Shown here in pieces: positions 1-8,880 of a stretch of 64,000 nt of DNA. A model generated the notes under the pieces. The model made no database searches, was not told the origin of the DNA, and saw only the letters and a program-made list of their open reading frames with translations. Origin of the DNA: Bacillota bacterium (lineage in GTDB: Bacteria; Bacillota; Clostridia; Christensenellales; SZUA-584); NCBI GenBank assembly GCA_023390815.1, contig JAEWCC010000036.1:12227-76226 (forward strand), written 5' to 3'. Numbering within the stretch: position 1 is the first letter of the stretch; each line of letters begins with the position of its first letter. Both the position numbers and the translations under genes were made by a program.

Positions 1-335
1 TTGCCGCCGATATAGAAGAAATAGCCGATATCATGCGCGCGCAGCACATCGACGATGCGCTGGAAATCCGCTTCCTGCCCCTCTTTAAGCTTATAGCGGC
101 ACGTGCCGATGGAACCCGCGCAGGGCGTATGTTTAAGCCGTTTGAGCTCCGCCTCGTCCTGCCCGCCCATGTCGATGAGTTCTTCGAGCAGAACCCCCTC
201 GATGCCATGCCATGCGGCATACACGTTGCCGATGCGGTCGGGATACTGGCGGCACGCCTCGACCACGCCCAGCAGCGATGCATTGATGACGGGAGACGGC
301 CCTCCCGACTGTGCAACCAGCGCGTTTCTCTTCAT
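1..335 (-). CDS. 6-phosphofructokinase, PPi-dependent type, N-terminal part
   Basis: Runs off the left edge; only the first 111 residues are present. The start ATG (333-335) follows a GGAGGGG ribosome site at 338-345. The N-terminus reads MKRNALVAQSGGPSPVINAS, the phosphate-binding glycine loop of phosphofructokinases, and a later PCAGSIGTCRYKL stretch is typical of the pyrophosphate-dependent branch that replaces ATP-PFK in many Clostridia. It would phosphorylate fructose 6-phosphate in glycolysis, reversibly if PPi-linked. The GGDD/GGND motif that decides ATP versus PPi lies beyond the edge, so donor specificity is inferred from overall resemblance only. Confidence 0.85.
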   Translation of the reverse strand, partial: MKRNALVAQSGGPSPVINASLLGVVEACRQYPDRIGNVYAAWHGIEGVLLEELIDMGGQDEAELKRLKHTPCAGSIGTCRYKLKEGQEADFQRIVDVLRAHDIGYFFYIGG

Positions 336-946
336 ATGCCCCTCCGTACTGATGTCGTAACTTCCGCTCTGCGGCAGACCGGGATTATTATACCACGTTC
401 TGGACGGACGGAACAATTAGATTGGATTAAGAATTTGGTTTTTTCAAAGAAATAGTCGATTGATGAAATAGAAAAAGCGGCGATATGCAGCTTATGGCTG
501 CTGACAAAGCAGTTTTTGTCATTGCGATGTATAAGCGTAACCATCAAGGTGTCATACTGAGGAGCGATAGCGATACCCATTCTGGGCACAAGCGAAACAT
601 CTTATGAAAGATCCTTCCTCACTCCGCTCGTCAGGATGACACCCGGGGCCTTTTTCGTTTATTGTGACGCAGCCGCGCGTGACGATTCCGAGGATGCAAC
701 GCACCCAATACCATATTGGGTACGAGCGGACCTGTGAGTATAAAGTCACTTAAAATGCTTCGCTTTTAACTCATGACATAACGGGTTTCCAGCAGTCTGA
801 GCGGCGGGATGCCGCTTATGTCTTATGATCCTACAGTGTCTGTGTCGTTGGAAGAAAAGCCTGCTCAACCGCTCCTGCCTTTCACCCCTGGCCATTTGCG
901 TAAAGACTCGATCTGCCGAGCGTCACCCGCAAAGTCCTAGCCAATG
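336..946. other. intergenic region without a supported gene
   Basis: About 600 bases hold the phosphofructokinase promoter and a stretch (about 551-652) with the GTCATCCTGA...GAGGAAGGATC character of a common intergenic repeat in gut Bacillota. A short AAAAGCGAAGCATTTT palindrome lies near 750-768. Open frames here are short, overlap on both strands and lack ribosome sites. I see nothing coding. Confidence 0.5.
387..416 (-). promoter_or_regulatory. promoter of the phosphofructokinase gene
   Basis: On the minus strand TTGTTC (411-416) is followed by 18 bases and TATAAT (387-392), about 50 bases upstream of the start codon. Confidence 0.55.
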
Positions 947-1564
947 TTAAAAGCCCGCTTCGTCGCGCCGTACCGGACGCCCGTGTGCCGGGCAGACCCA
1001 CGCAAACGGCAAAGCCTTGATCTCCTCGGCTGATTTCTTGAGCATCGCGTCGTCCCAGTTCCATGCCGCGGGATAGGGAATCAGCCTGCCCTTCTTGTTT
1101 TCGAGCAAATCGCCTGCGAACAGTGTATCCTCCCAGAGAAAGCAGACATGCCCCGGCGTATGCCCTGGCGTGGGGATTACCCGTATGCCGCATACCTCGC
1201 CGCTTTCGGGCAGCGGCTGCAAGGTGTCCGGCGTGTGCAGACGCGACAACTTGCTGATATATTTCTTAAAGCTGTGCCGCTCCTTCTCTCCCGTGATATA
1301 CGGGATATCCGTCGCCGACGCGTATACCGCCGCGCCAGTCAGCTGCTGCAGCCGCGCCGCGTTGCCGACATGGTCCACGTCGTGGTGCGTAGTCAGGATG
1401 TACCGTATCTCTTCCGGCTTGCACAGCGCGCCGATATCGCGTATGATGCCCTTTCCCGCAAACCCCATGCCCGTGTCAATAAGCACCGGCTCCGGCGTAA
1501 ACACGAGGTATACATGGCTGCTGAAGGTACTGTCCAGCATATAAACGCTTTCTGTAATCTTCAT
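947..1564 (-). CDS. MBL-fold metallo-hydrolase
   Basis: 205 residues. The metallo-beta-lactamase metal site is complete: THHDVDHVG (the HxHxDH-type motif with the first His replaced by T/H spacing), PTPGHTPGH, FAGDLL and a final CPAHG. Such proteins are cytoplasmic dinuclear-zinc or iron hydrolases of the glyoxalase-II/lactonase type; the substrate cannot be read from sequence. The start follows GAGGTAA, four bases after the flavoprotein stop, so it is the third gene of the padR operon and probably shares its inducer. Confidence 0.85.
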   Translation of the reverse strand: MKITESVYMLDSTFSSHVYLVFTPEPVLIDTGMGFAGKGIIRDIGALCKPEEIRYILTTHHDVDHVGNAARLQQLTGAAVYASATDIPYITGEKERHSFKKYISKLSRLHTPDTLQPLPESGEVCGIRVIPTPGHTPGHVCFLWEDTLFAGDLLENKKGRLIPYPAAWNWDDAMLKKSAEEIKALPFAWVCPAHGRPVRRDEAGF

Positions 1565-1568
1565 GGCA

Positions 1569-2291
1569 TTACCTCGTTTCCGGTATGAGCCCGCGTTTCA
1601 ACAGGCTTTGATATACGCCCCGTGTGGCGTCTTCGCGGCCTTCGAGGATAAAGCGCAGGAACGTCGGCCTCACGAACAACCGGGTGACGAGCTTTGTTGC
1701 GGCATTGCGCAGCGGATGATGCGTGCCGCGCGCGATATCGCTTACCAGCTTTGCGCCCAGCTTCTCCGCCTGAACCGTTACCGCCCGGATTTCCTCCTGC
1801 GCCGTCTTCCGGCTGAAGCCCGCGCCCAGTGTGCCCGAAACCTCGCCTGCGAGGAACACGCCGTTCGCCGTCAAAGCAGTCATACTTTTTGCCGTTTTGC
1901 GCGCTGCGCCTGCCGACCCCGCGGTGGAGATGGCCGCAATGTGTTTGCCGCCGAGCCTTGAGGTCATCACCTCAAACAGACCCAGCCGGTCGAACAGGTT
2001 CTTCATCGCTGCGTTGCAGCTGCCGCAGTAGGTGGGCGAAGCGAGGATGATACCGTCCGCTTCGTATAGCGTATCGCGGATGCGCCGGAAATCATCGTTC
2101 AAGGGACACTCTCCGTTCTTCAGGCAAGAGAGGCAGCCCTTGCAGTATTCGAGACGGCAGTCGCAGAGATTCACCTCCGTCACCTCAGCGCCTTGCTCCC
2201 GCGCGGCTTTGAGCGCCGCCCGCAGCAGCAACTCCGTGTTCCCGTCCGCCCTCGGGCTGGACAGGACGCCAACAACCTTACTTGTTTTCAT
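1569..2291 (-). CDS. flavodoxin-fold NAD(P)H-dependent oxidoreductase (iron-sulfur flavoprotein type)
   Basis: 240 residues. The N-terminus VGVLSSPRADGNTELLL is the FMN phosphate-binding loop of the NADPH-dependent FMN reductase family. A cysteine cluster follows (YCKGCLSCLKNGEC, residues about 49-62), as in iron-sulfur flavoproteins and their relatives, then SPTYCGSCNA, a flavin-contact loop. It probably transfers electrons via FMN to a small substrate or quinone. The start codon lies inside the 3' end of padR (14-base overlap), so the two are translationally coupled; PadR-linked flavoproteins often take part in redox or xenobiotic responses. Confidence 0.85.
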   Translation of the reverse strand: MKTSKVVGVLSSPRADGNTELLLRAALKAAREQGAEVTEVNLCDCRLEYCKGCLSCLKNGECPLNDDFRRIRDTLYEADGIILASPTYCGSCNAAMKNLFDRLGLFEVMTSRLGGKHIAAISTAGSAGAARKTAKSMTALTANGVFLAGEVSGTLGAGFSRKTAQEEIRAVTVQAEKLGAKLVSDIARGTHHPLRNAATKLVTRLFVRPTFLRFILEGREDATRGVYQSLLKRGLIPETR

Positions 2292-2844
2292 CGGGTCTGT
2301 TTCCTTTCAAAATTTCAATACATTCCATCGACCAGTCGATGGTAGTTTTCAAATTCATGGCCGCGCGACGCAGGATCATCCGCCAGTATATTTCGTCCCC
2401 CGTCTGCGGCAGCTTGCGCAGGTACTCGTCAATCAACTGCGACAGCCGGTCGATCTCTTCGGCCTCCCGTTGTTTCTGCGCCGCCAGGCGCTCGAAATGT
2501 CCGATCAGCTCGTTATGGCTCAGGTTGGAACCAAAGAACAGCCGCAGCGAAAACTCGTCACGCTTCTCTTTGGAAAAAACCTCTGGGAAACTGGTAATCC
2601 ACTCTTTAAAGGCGGCACGGCCTTCTGCCGTAACACTGTAAACCCGTTTATCGGGCCGGTCGGCTTGCGGCAGCGTGACGGAGGAAAGATACCCTCTGTT
2701 CTCCAGCGTGTTGAGTTCGCGGTAGATCTGGCTGATGCTCGCATACCAGAAATGGCTGACGGAATCGTCAAACATTTTCTTCAGATCATAGCCGGTCATA
2801 TCTCCATGGCTGAGCAGCCCCAGCAGGGCGTATTGCAACGACAT
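2278..2844 (-). CDS. PadR family transcriptional regulator
   Basis: 188 residues starting MSLQYALLGLLS. The winged-helix N-domain shows the PadR signature (LLGLLSHGDMTGYDLKKMF, then YRELNTLENRGYL) and a helical C-terminal dimerisation domain follows (about 90-188). I chose the ATG at 2844 because AGGAGG sits nine bases upstream; an in-frame ATG 27 bases earlier lies inside the operator. The gene heads an operon with an FMN protein and a metallo-hydrolase. Two abutting palindromes over its promoter suggest autorepression relieved by a ligand, as in characterised PadR proteins. Confidence 0.9.
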   Translation of the reverse strand: MSLQYALLGLLSHGDMTGYDLKKMFDDSVSHFWYASISQIYRELNTLENRGYLSSVTLPQADRPDKRVYSVTAEGRAAFKEWITSFPEVFSKEKRDEFSLRLFFGSNLSHNELIGHFERLAAQKQREAEEIDRLSQLIDEYLRKLPQTGDEIYWRMILRRAAMNLKTTIDWSMECIEILKGNRPDENK

Positions 2845-2861
2845 AAACGTGTTCCTCCTTA

Positions 2862-2898
2862 TATTCCACAAGTGTAATATTATTATACCTGTAGAATA
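2862..2898. promoter_or_regulatory. two abutting PadR-type operators
   Basis: Two 18-bp palindromes separated by one base: 2862-2879 (TATTCCACAAGTGTAATA) and 2881-2898 (TATTATACCTGTAGAATA). Both follow TATT-N-YAC-NN-GTR-N-AATA. They cover the -10 box and the spacer of the promoter, the expected position for repression. Confidence 0.75.
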
Positions 2899-2905
2899 TT
2901 GTCAA
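2877..2905 (-). promoter_or_regulatory. padR operon promoter
   Basis: Minus strand TTGACA (2900-2905), a 17-base spacer and TAATAT (2877-2882), followed by AGGAGG and the padR start. Confidence 0.75.
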
Positions 2906-3004
2906 GCGGAATATAAAAAATATTAGTCACGGACCTTACCCGCTCCGTATCCAAACATTCCTTGATATGGTAGAATATGATGAATAAAATAAGGAGGACG
3001 CATA

Positions 3005-3655
3005 ATGAGCCAACCTGGCTCACGAGGGGTCACAACACCTGTCCCAGCAGGCATCTTCACCGCCGCAGTCGCCGTTCTCATGCTCGTTTCATGCGGCAAA
3101 GCCCCTGCAGACGTAGCGCCGGTATTGTCATCGATGCCCCCGGCACTAACGTCTTCCCCTTTACGGGTAACAACCGACGCAGCGGCGGGAGCCTCCGTAC
3201 CGGCTACTCCACACCCCTCCGAAGCCGTTACCGAAGCCGAACCTTCCGTGAGCACAACGCCGGTATCCTCCGAAGAAGCGGGAACCACTGCGGATGCCTC
3301 CGTCACACCCTCTCTGTATATCCCACAGGTCACGTTTCATCCAATTGCCACGCCCTCCCCAACACTCTCCATACCCTCCGTTTCCCCCCTCGCCATACCG
3401 GATAGCGGCTCTATTCTGGGTACCTGGGTGAACGGTTCAGAGTCCCTCACGTTTCTCCGTGATTATACGTACGAGTACCTTATGGTCACGGATGGCGAGG
3501 TGGTTTGGGATGTTTTTGGTACGTACTCCCACAACCGGGTAACCGGTAAATACGTCATGGACCTCATGGGCAACCGATGGGTCCTCACGATCGATGGCGA
3601 TACGCTAACCGCAGACAATGGCCATCATATATCCAATTTTCTGCGTCAGCAGTAG
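3005..3655 (+). CDS. lipoprotein with C-terminal lipocalin-like domain
   Basis: 216 residues, divergent from padR, with AAGGAGG seven bases before the ATG. A hydrophobic segment ends in the lipobox LVSC (Cys30), so the protein should be lipid-anchored outside the membrane. Residues about 31-135 are a Pro/Ser/Thr/Ala/Val-rich low-complexity linker. The last 80 residues (from GTWVNGSESLTFL) have the alternating pattern of the small beta-barrel 'GTW' domains seen in Bacillota lipoproteins of unknown function. The unusually long N-terminal region before the hydrophobic core could mean a later start. Function unknown. Confidence 0.7.
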   Translation: MSQPGSRGVTTPVPAGIFTAAVAVLMLVSCGKAPADVAPVLSSMPPALTSSPLRVTTDAAAGASVPATPHPSEAVTEAEPSVSTTPVSSEEAGTTADASVTPSLYIPQVTFHPIATPSPTLSIPSVSPLAIPDSGSILGTWVNGSESLTFLRDYTYEYLMVTDGEVVWDVFGTYSHNRVTGKYVMDLMGNRWVLTIDGDTLTADNGHHISNFLRQQ

Positions 3656-3693
3656 CGCAAGTTTTCCGTTACGCCTGCTCCGCTCACATAAAC

Positions 3694-3725
3694 AAAAAAC
3701 CGCCCCGCTGCAAGCAGCAAGGCGG
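3694..3725 (-). terminator. rho-independent terminator of the GGDEF gene
   Basis: Minus strand GCCGCCTTGCTGCTTGCAGC hairpin closing with GGGGCGG and then TTTTTT, downstream of the gene ending at 3801. Confidence 0.8.
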
Positions 3726-3800
3726 CATTACCGATACGATTTCTTCGCAAGGTGCAGCAGAGGTTCACCTCTTTCAAACGATCTCTCCGCTATCAGGCTT

Positions 3801-5249
3801 TTATATATCCTCGATATAATAGCGGTCCTTGCCGCTGCCCTTCGCTTTGTACATCGCCTGATCGGCGCGGTAGATCAGCGTGTTCGCGCTGGCATCCCCT
3901 CCCGCGCAGGCAACCCCCATGCTCACCGTCGTTTTGTATTGCGCAAGCAGAGGCTCCTGCCTTACGCTTTGGAAAAATCGCTCGAATACCGTCGTCGGAG
4001 TCTTTTCGCCAAAGCAAAATCCCGCAAACTCGTCGCCGCCCCACCGGCAGACCGTACCTGCGGCTGAGAACGCTTCGTCAGCCAGCTTTGCGATGACGCG
4101 CAGCACATTGTCGCCCGCCAGATGGCCACGCGTATCGTTGACTTCCTTCAGGTTGTCCACATCAAATACAAAAACGCAAAATGGTCCGCGCTCCGGTATT
4201 TCCGTAATTGCCCGCGCCAGCTCCTCGTTGAAGCCCCGGCGGTTTGGAAGGCCGGTCAGCATGTCCATCCTCATCATCCGCATCATCAGTGCATCGTTTT
4301 TCCGAATGATACGGTTGGCTATGATCAGCACGCAAGCCGCCACGAGCACATAGATTACGATATCCCTCGTGAGCTGCGCATACATCGACTTTTCCAGCAC
4401 CGACGTATCCTTCTTGACCAGCAGATACCAGTTGAGGTCCTCTACGTAGCGGGTGATGTAGTAGCCGTCAAAAGGCTTTTCACGCGACGGAAATACCTGC
4501 ATCGTATTCAGATTGGAGAGGATTGCCTGCCGATTTTCGGCCAGTACGGTGCTGTCAAACACATTCATGTCCGCGGTGTCGTCCAGATACGTATCCACCT
4601 GCACCGCGCCATCCCCACTGAATAGCATTGTGTCCAGCCCGTATTCGTCCTCGAAGAATTTCATCATCCCCTGCACCTGATTCAGTACCAGCCCCACGCC
4701 TGTGACGCCCATGAGGTTTCCATCTTCATCGGTCATGCGGCAGTTGACGAACACCGAGAGCCGGTTCTGATTGGCTTGGTCGGTATCCACATCCAGATCG
4801 TATATAAGGCCGCTGTCCCGAAACGTATAATACCACACGTCGTGCGCATCGGTTTCGCTGACTACCTTATTGATGCCATTGTAATGGTAATAGTTCTTGG
4901 TGGCTTCGGAGACCAAAAACACCGAATCGTAGCCGTATTTGTCCTTAAGGCCCAGCAGGTACTGCCGCAGCTCCTCCTGATGAGCAGGCGTATTCTGCCC
5001 CTGCTCATTCCTCAGCCATTTTTTCAGAAAGCTGTCGTTTGCCATGGTGAGCGAGACGAATATCGGCTTGGTCAGTTCGTTGCGAATCTCCGAGTAGATA
5101 TTGGTGGTGGTCAGCTGGGAAATGTTTACGATATCTTCGGAAATAATATCGCTGTAGGAATTGTAGCTGGTCACGGTCACAGCGATGAACCCCGCCAGTA
5201 TGATCAAACAAATCAGGATATTTGTACTGATTTTAAATCTTCGGTCCAT
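3801..5249 (-). CDS. membrane diguanylate cyclase with extracellular dCache-type sensor
   Basis: 482 residues. One transmembrane helix (about 8-30), an extracellular region of about 260 residues with the layout of a double Cache sensor (YGYDSVFLVSEATKNYY, then GVTGVGLVLNQV), a second helix (about 295-315) and a GGDEF domain. The active-site motif RWGGDEFAG is intact, with LTGLPNRRGF and FDVDNLKEVND upstream, so it should make c-di-GMP from GTP in response to a periplasmic-side ligand. No RxxD inhibitory site is present five residues before GGDEF, so product feedback may be absent. Monocistronic, with its own terminator. Confidence 0.88.
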   Translation of the reverse strand: MDRRFKISTNILICLIILAGFIAVTVTSYNSYSDIISEDIVNISQLTTTNIYSEIRNELTKPIFVSLTMANDSFLKKWLRNEQGQNTPAHQEELRQYLLGLKDKYGYDSVFLVSEATKNYYHYNGINKVVSETDAHDVWYYTFRDSGLIYDLDVDTDQANQNRLSVFVNCRMTDEDGNLMGVTGVGLVLNQVQGMMKFFEDEYGLDTMLFSGDGAVQVDTYLDDTADMNVFDSTVLAENRQAILSNLNTMQVFPSREKPFDGYYITRYVEDLNWYLLVKKDTSVLEKSMYAQLTRDIVIYVLVAACVLIIANRIIRKNDALMMRMMRMDMLTGLPNRRGFNEELARAITEIPERGPFCVFVFDVDNLKEVNDTRGHLAGDNVLRVIAKLADEAFSAAGTVCRWGGDEFAGFCFGEKTPTTVFERFFQSVRQEPLLAQYKTTVSMGVACAGGDASANTLIYRADQAMYKAKGSGKDRYYIEDI

Positions 5250-5375
5250 TGATGCCTCATCATAGATTAATGTCAGTACATATATACCCGCATATCACGG
5301 TATCAAACCCCTAATTCTATGTGGCAGAACATCCCAAAAACAGATACGAGCTTTTCTCACTGCGCAAGATACGAA

Positions 5376-7232
5376 TCATCCGCTCAGGCCAAATCCCTGC
5401 TCAAATAGCAGGTCCGGGTCCTGCGCGCCGATATCGTCCACAGACCGGTACCACGCCGTCGGCAGCCTTCCCGTAAACTCAGCCGCTCCCGTCAGAGGCG
5501 ATACCACGCCGCCGCCCTCGGTGCCGGGCAGATAGCACATCACCACGGCGTTCCAATCGTCGATATATCCGTCGATCAGCACGTTGCGGCCCGCCACGAT
5601 CAGCGCAGCCACCGGCTTGCCAAGGCGTCTGGCCTCGGCAATCGCTTCCGCATTGCCATCAAGCCCCGTTCTGCCCGTCAGCGACAGGTCTTCCGTGTCT
5701 CCCTCGTACTCCGCATACGGTTTTTCGCCTACCGCGAGCAGCACGATATCCGCCTCGTCCGCCCGTTCCGGGTCTGTGATGATCTCGAGGCCGTACTCGC
5801 CCGCGCAGGCGCGGAGCGCCTCCAGTATGGTGATTCCGGGCGTCAGGTCGGGCGCAGCCTTCCCCTGCCAGCTCAGCGTCCAGCCGCCGCACTGCACGCC
5901 GATATTATCCGCAGCCGGGCCGGTTACATAAATCTTCTGCGCGGGTTTAAACGGCAGCACACCACCCTCGTTCTTCAGCAGCACCTGCGATTCCTCCGCC
6001 AGCCGCTTGGCCAGCGCACGGCCCTCCGCACCGCCCAACCCAGTCACGCCGATATCAATTTGATCAAGATACGGGTCGTCGAACAGCCCCATTTTGAATT
6101 TGACGGTCAGTATGCGCCTGACCGCGTCGTCCACCCGCTCCTGCGGGATATTGCCGTTCTCCACGCCTTTGACGATGGCGTCCACAGCTTTCCGGTACAG
6201 AATCGGTTCCATCAGCATATCGATGCCCGCGTTGACCGCCTTGATGATCTTTTCTTTATAGGACGGCGCATCGATCTCCTTGATCCCCTCATAATCCGAT
6301 ACCACAAAGCCATTGAAATGAAGCTCGCCCTTCAGCACCTCGGTGATAAGATATTGGTTTTCGTGCATCTTGAGACCGTCAACCGAGTTGAACGACACCA
6401 TCACACACATAAGGCCTTCGACTGCGAGCCGCTTGTACGGCGCCAGGTGAATTGCGCGAAGCAGTGTATCGCTCATCTGCACATCGCCGCGGTCGAGCGG
6501 GTATCCGTTCCCGCCAGTACCGTATGCCGTGCCGCCGTCGGCCAGATAGTGCTTCGCCGTCGCGAGAACACCCGCGCCCTGCAGCCCGGAGACATAAGCC
6601 GATGCCAGGTCGCTCACCAGCTCCGGATCGCTCGAATAGCTCTCGTAGGTGCGCCCCCAGCGCGGGTCCTGCACCACGGCCACGCAGGGGCCGAAGTTCC
6701 AGACGATGCCGGTGAGCTTCATCTCCTCCGCCACGTACGCCCCCATCTGCCGGGTCAGCTCCGGGTCGTTTGCCGCACCGATGCCGATGTTCTGCGGGAA
6801 TATGACCGCGCCATACACCGTGTTGTGCCCGTGCACCGCGTCTGCGCCGTAAAGAATCGGGATCTTCAGCAGCCGGGAAAGCGCCGCCTGCTGGAACGCG
6901 TCGATCGCCCGGTTCCAGCCTTCCACCGTATTATCGTTGTTCGGTACGGAGCCGCCGCCGCTGAACACCGAGCCCAGCCCCAGTTCGGCGATATCTCCTT
7001 CCGTCACCGGGCCCTGTTCGGCCTGCACCATCTGCCCCGCCTTGTCTTCGAGCGTCATTTTGGACATCAGGTCGGCCACGCGTTCCTCTATGCTGTACTG
7101 GCTGTCCAGATAGATTTCGACCGCAGTTGGTTTACCCGTTGCCTGCGGCGTAGTAACGGGAGGCGCGGCTGCGCAGGCAGCAAGCGCAATCACCAGAAAC
7201 CAGGTAAGCGCGTAACCTAGTGTTTTCTTCAT
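5376..7232 (-). CDS. glycoside hydrolase family 3 beta-glucosidase-like lipoprotein
   Basis: 618 residues. The signal peptide ends in the lipobox LAAC (Cys20), so the enzyme should be anchored on the cell surface. The GH3 N-terminal barrel carries KHYLADGG and GFVVSDYEGI, whose Asp is the family nucleophile; the C-terminal alpha/beta sandwich runs from about 400 (VLLKNEGGVLPF) to the terminal FGFGLSG. The best matches in memory are surface beta-glucosidases/exo-glucanases that release glucose from beta-glucans. The start follows AGGAGGTACCC. No sugar transporter or regulator lies beside it. Confidence 0.88.
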   Translation of the reverse strand: MKKTLGYALTWFLVIALAACAAAPPVTTPQATGKPTAVEIYLDSQYSIEERVADLMSKMTLEDKAGQMVQAEQGPVTEGDIAELGLGSVFSGGGSVPNNDNTVEGWNRAIDAFQQAALSRLLKIPILYGADAVHGHNTVYGAVIFPQNIGIGAANDPELTRQMGAYVAEEMKLTGIVWNFGPCVAVVQDPRWGRTYESYSSDPELVSDLASAYVSGLQGAGVLATAKHYLADGGTAYGTGGNGYPLDRGDVQMSDTLLRAIHLAPYKRLAVEGLMCVMVSFNSVDGLKMHENQYLITEVLKGELHFNGFVVSDYEGIKEIDAPSYKEKIIKAVNAGIDMLMEPILYRKAVDAIVKGVENGNIPQERVDDAVRRILTVKFKMGLFDDPYLDQIDIGVTGLGGAEGRALAKRLAEESQVLLKNEGGVLPFKPAQKIYVTGPAADNIGVQCGGWTLSWQGKAAPDLTPGITILEALRACAGEYGLEIITDPERADEADIVLLAVGEKPYAEYEGDTEDLSLTGRTGLDGNAEAIAEARRLGKPVAALIVAGRNVLIDGYIDDWNAVVMCYLPGTEGGGVVSPLTGAAEFTGRLPTAWYRSVDDIGAQDPDLLFEQGFGLSG

Positions 7233-7419
7233 GGGTACCTCCTGTCAACGACTGATCTTTAATACCCATGGTACATACGAAACTTACGAAAGCCAATACC
7301 TAATCAACGAAATATTTACGAAACTTCTTTATATTGGTCGTATTACGGGTTATCGTAGACACACGCCCCGAGCCAGTGGTATAGTAACCATATTGCTTAA
7401 CTTGACAGAAGGTGCAGCC

Positions 7420-8232
7420 ATGATACACGACATTCAGCCCAGACGCTTTGACAACGCTTACCGGCAGGAGAAGCCGGACGCAGACAGCCTGATCCTTTTC
7501 ATTCAAGACGGCAAGGTTTTGGTAAAGGAAACGGAGGAAGGCATCTCCTTTCCCCGATGCGGCGAACTGCAGCCTCTTACTGCTTCATACATCTACCTGT
7601 TCGCCATCGACAACACGAAGTTTTTTCTTGCCGGCGCGATTGAACCCAAAGGAGATTACGATTACCACGCATTGATGGAGTTTCGGAACAAGCAGCCGAG
7701 GCACCTCGCGTTCGCGGCGGCAACGGCGTGCCACCTGTATAACTGGTACTCCAAAAACCGCTACTGCGGCCGGTGCGGCTCCGATATGGTTCACGACGCA
7801 AAGGAGCGCATGATGCGCTGCGACAACTGCGGCAATATGGTCTATCCCCGCATATCGCCCGCGGTCATCGTGGGGATCACGGACGGAGACCGGCTTCTGA
7901 TGACAAAGTATTCGGGCAGGCTGTACAAACGCTACGCGCTCGTCGCGGGGTTCGCAGAAATCGGAGAGCCGATTGAGGATACCGTTCGGCGCGAGGTTCT
8001 GGAGGAAGTCGGCGTCCGCGTCAAGAACATCCGGTATTACAAGAGCCAGCCGTGGCCGTTCTCGGATTCACTGCTGATGGGCTTTTACTGCGACCTCGAC
8101 GGCAGCGACACGATCACACTGGACGAGAGCGAGCTCGAATGCGCCGAGTGGATACACCGCAAGGACATCGACGTCGAAGCGGACGGGATCAGCCTGACCA
8201 ACGAGATGATTGTGCATTTTAAGGAGCAATAA
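7420..8232 (+). CDS. nudC: NAD+ diphosphatase (NADH pyrophosphatase)
   Basis: 270 residues from the ATG at 7420 (site GAAGGTG upstream; an open frame extends further 5' but has no such support). A four-Cys zinc ribbon (CGRC at 116-119, CDNC at 134-137) is followed by a perfect Nudix box (GFAEIGEPIEDTVRREVLEE, from about 177) and the NudC-diagnostic SQPWPF (209-214). It hydrolyses NAD(H) to NMN(H) plus AMP and may remove NAD caps from RNA. The YbjQ-type gene starts 20 bases later and is probably co-transcribed. Confidence 0.93.
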   Translation: MIHDIQPRRFDNAYRQEKPDADSLILFIQDGKVLVKETEEGISFPRCGELQPLTASYIYLFAIDNTKFFLAGAIEPKGDYDYHALMEFRNKQPRHLAFAAATACHLYNWYSKNRYCGRCGSDMVHDAKERMMRCDNCGNMVYPRISPAVIVGITDGDRLLMTKYSGRLYKRYALVAGFAEIGEPIEDTVRREVLEEVGVRVKNIRYYKSQPWPFSDSLLMGFYCDLDGSDTITLDESELECAEWIHRKDIDVEADGISLTNEMIVHFKEQ

Positions 8233-8252
8233 ATCAGAAAGAGGTGGATTTT

Positions 8253-8573
8253 ATGATTATTACAACAACGCCCTCCATCGAGGGGAAGACCATTCGCGAA
8301 TACAAAGGCATCGTCGTCGGTGAAGTCATCAGCGGCGTGGATTTTCTCAAGGACATCGCGGCGAGCTTTTCAAACTTCTTTGGCGGCCGCTCACAAAGCT
8401 ACGAGGGCGAGCTGATACAGGCCCGCGAAAACGCTATCCGAGAAATGGAGCAGCGGGCTTACAGCATGGGCGCGAACGCCATCGTGGGCGTCGATATCGA
8501 CTACGAAGTGCTCGGCCAGGGCAACAACATGCTGATGGTCACCGTTTCCGGTACGGCAGTGGTCGTGGAGTAA
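8253..8573 (+). CDS. YbjQ/UPF0145 family heavy-metal-binding-domain protein
   Basis: 106 residues starting MIITTTPSIEGK, the usual opening of this family, with AAAGAGGTGG just upstream. It also shows GIVVGEVISGVDF, a central helix EGELIQARENAIREM and the AxxMGANAIVGVDIDYE core. The family forms small pentameric rings of unknown function, sometimes labelled heavy-metal binding. It follows nudC with a short gap. Confidence 0.9.
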   Translation: MIITTTPSIEGKTIREYKGIVVGEVISGVDFLKDIAASFSNFFGGRSQSYEGELIQARENAIREMEQRAYSMGANAIVGVDIDYEVLGQGNNMLMVTVSGTAVVVE

Positions 8574-8630
8574 ACGTAGCTCCTTCCACAGAGCGCGGTT
8601 GAGTGACCAGAATAAGTATTACGTCCCGCA

Positions 8631-8824
8631 AAGGCTTCCCCTCGAGGGGCTATATTGCCCAGTGGGCAATATAGGCAGACAGCATATTGCAAATCTGATG
8701 TCTGACTGATGAGGTGTTCGCTTAGCCAGCTTATGCTGACCCCTCATCCGGCACTGCGCGCCACCCCGGGGTTCCCCGAAAAGCGCAGCTTTTTGGGGTG
8801 GACTTTCTCCTCAGGAGAAGGCTT
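8631..8824. repeat. palindrome-ended interspersed repeat R2, with a nested insert
   Basis: Starts AAGGCTTCCCCTCGAGGGG and ends CTTCTCCTCAGGAGAAGGCT. The interior has the shared 'ACTGATGAGG ... CCTCATCCGG' arms and a hairpin CTATATTGCCCAGTGGGCAA also found in R4. A 40-bp element bounded by CCACCCC and GGGGTGG (about 8761-8803) interrupts the usual GCGCCACC-TTCTCCTC junction. Occupies the gap 8574-8880. Confidence 0.8.
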
Positions 8825-8880
8825 ACCGGGCGAAGATGGTAGCCCGCGATGTGTAAAACATCGATTCTTAGGAGGCGGCA

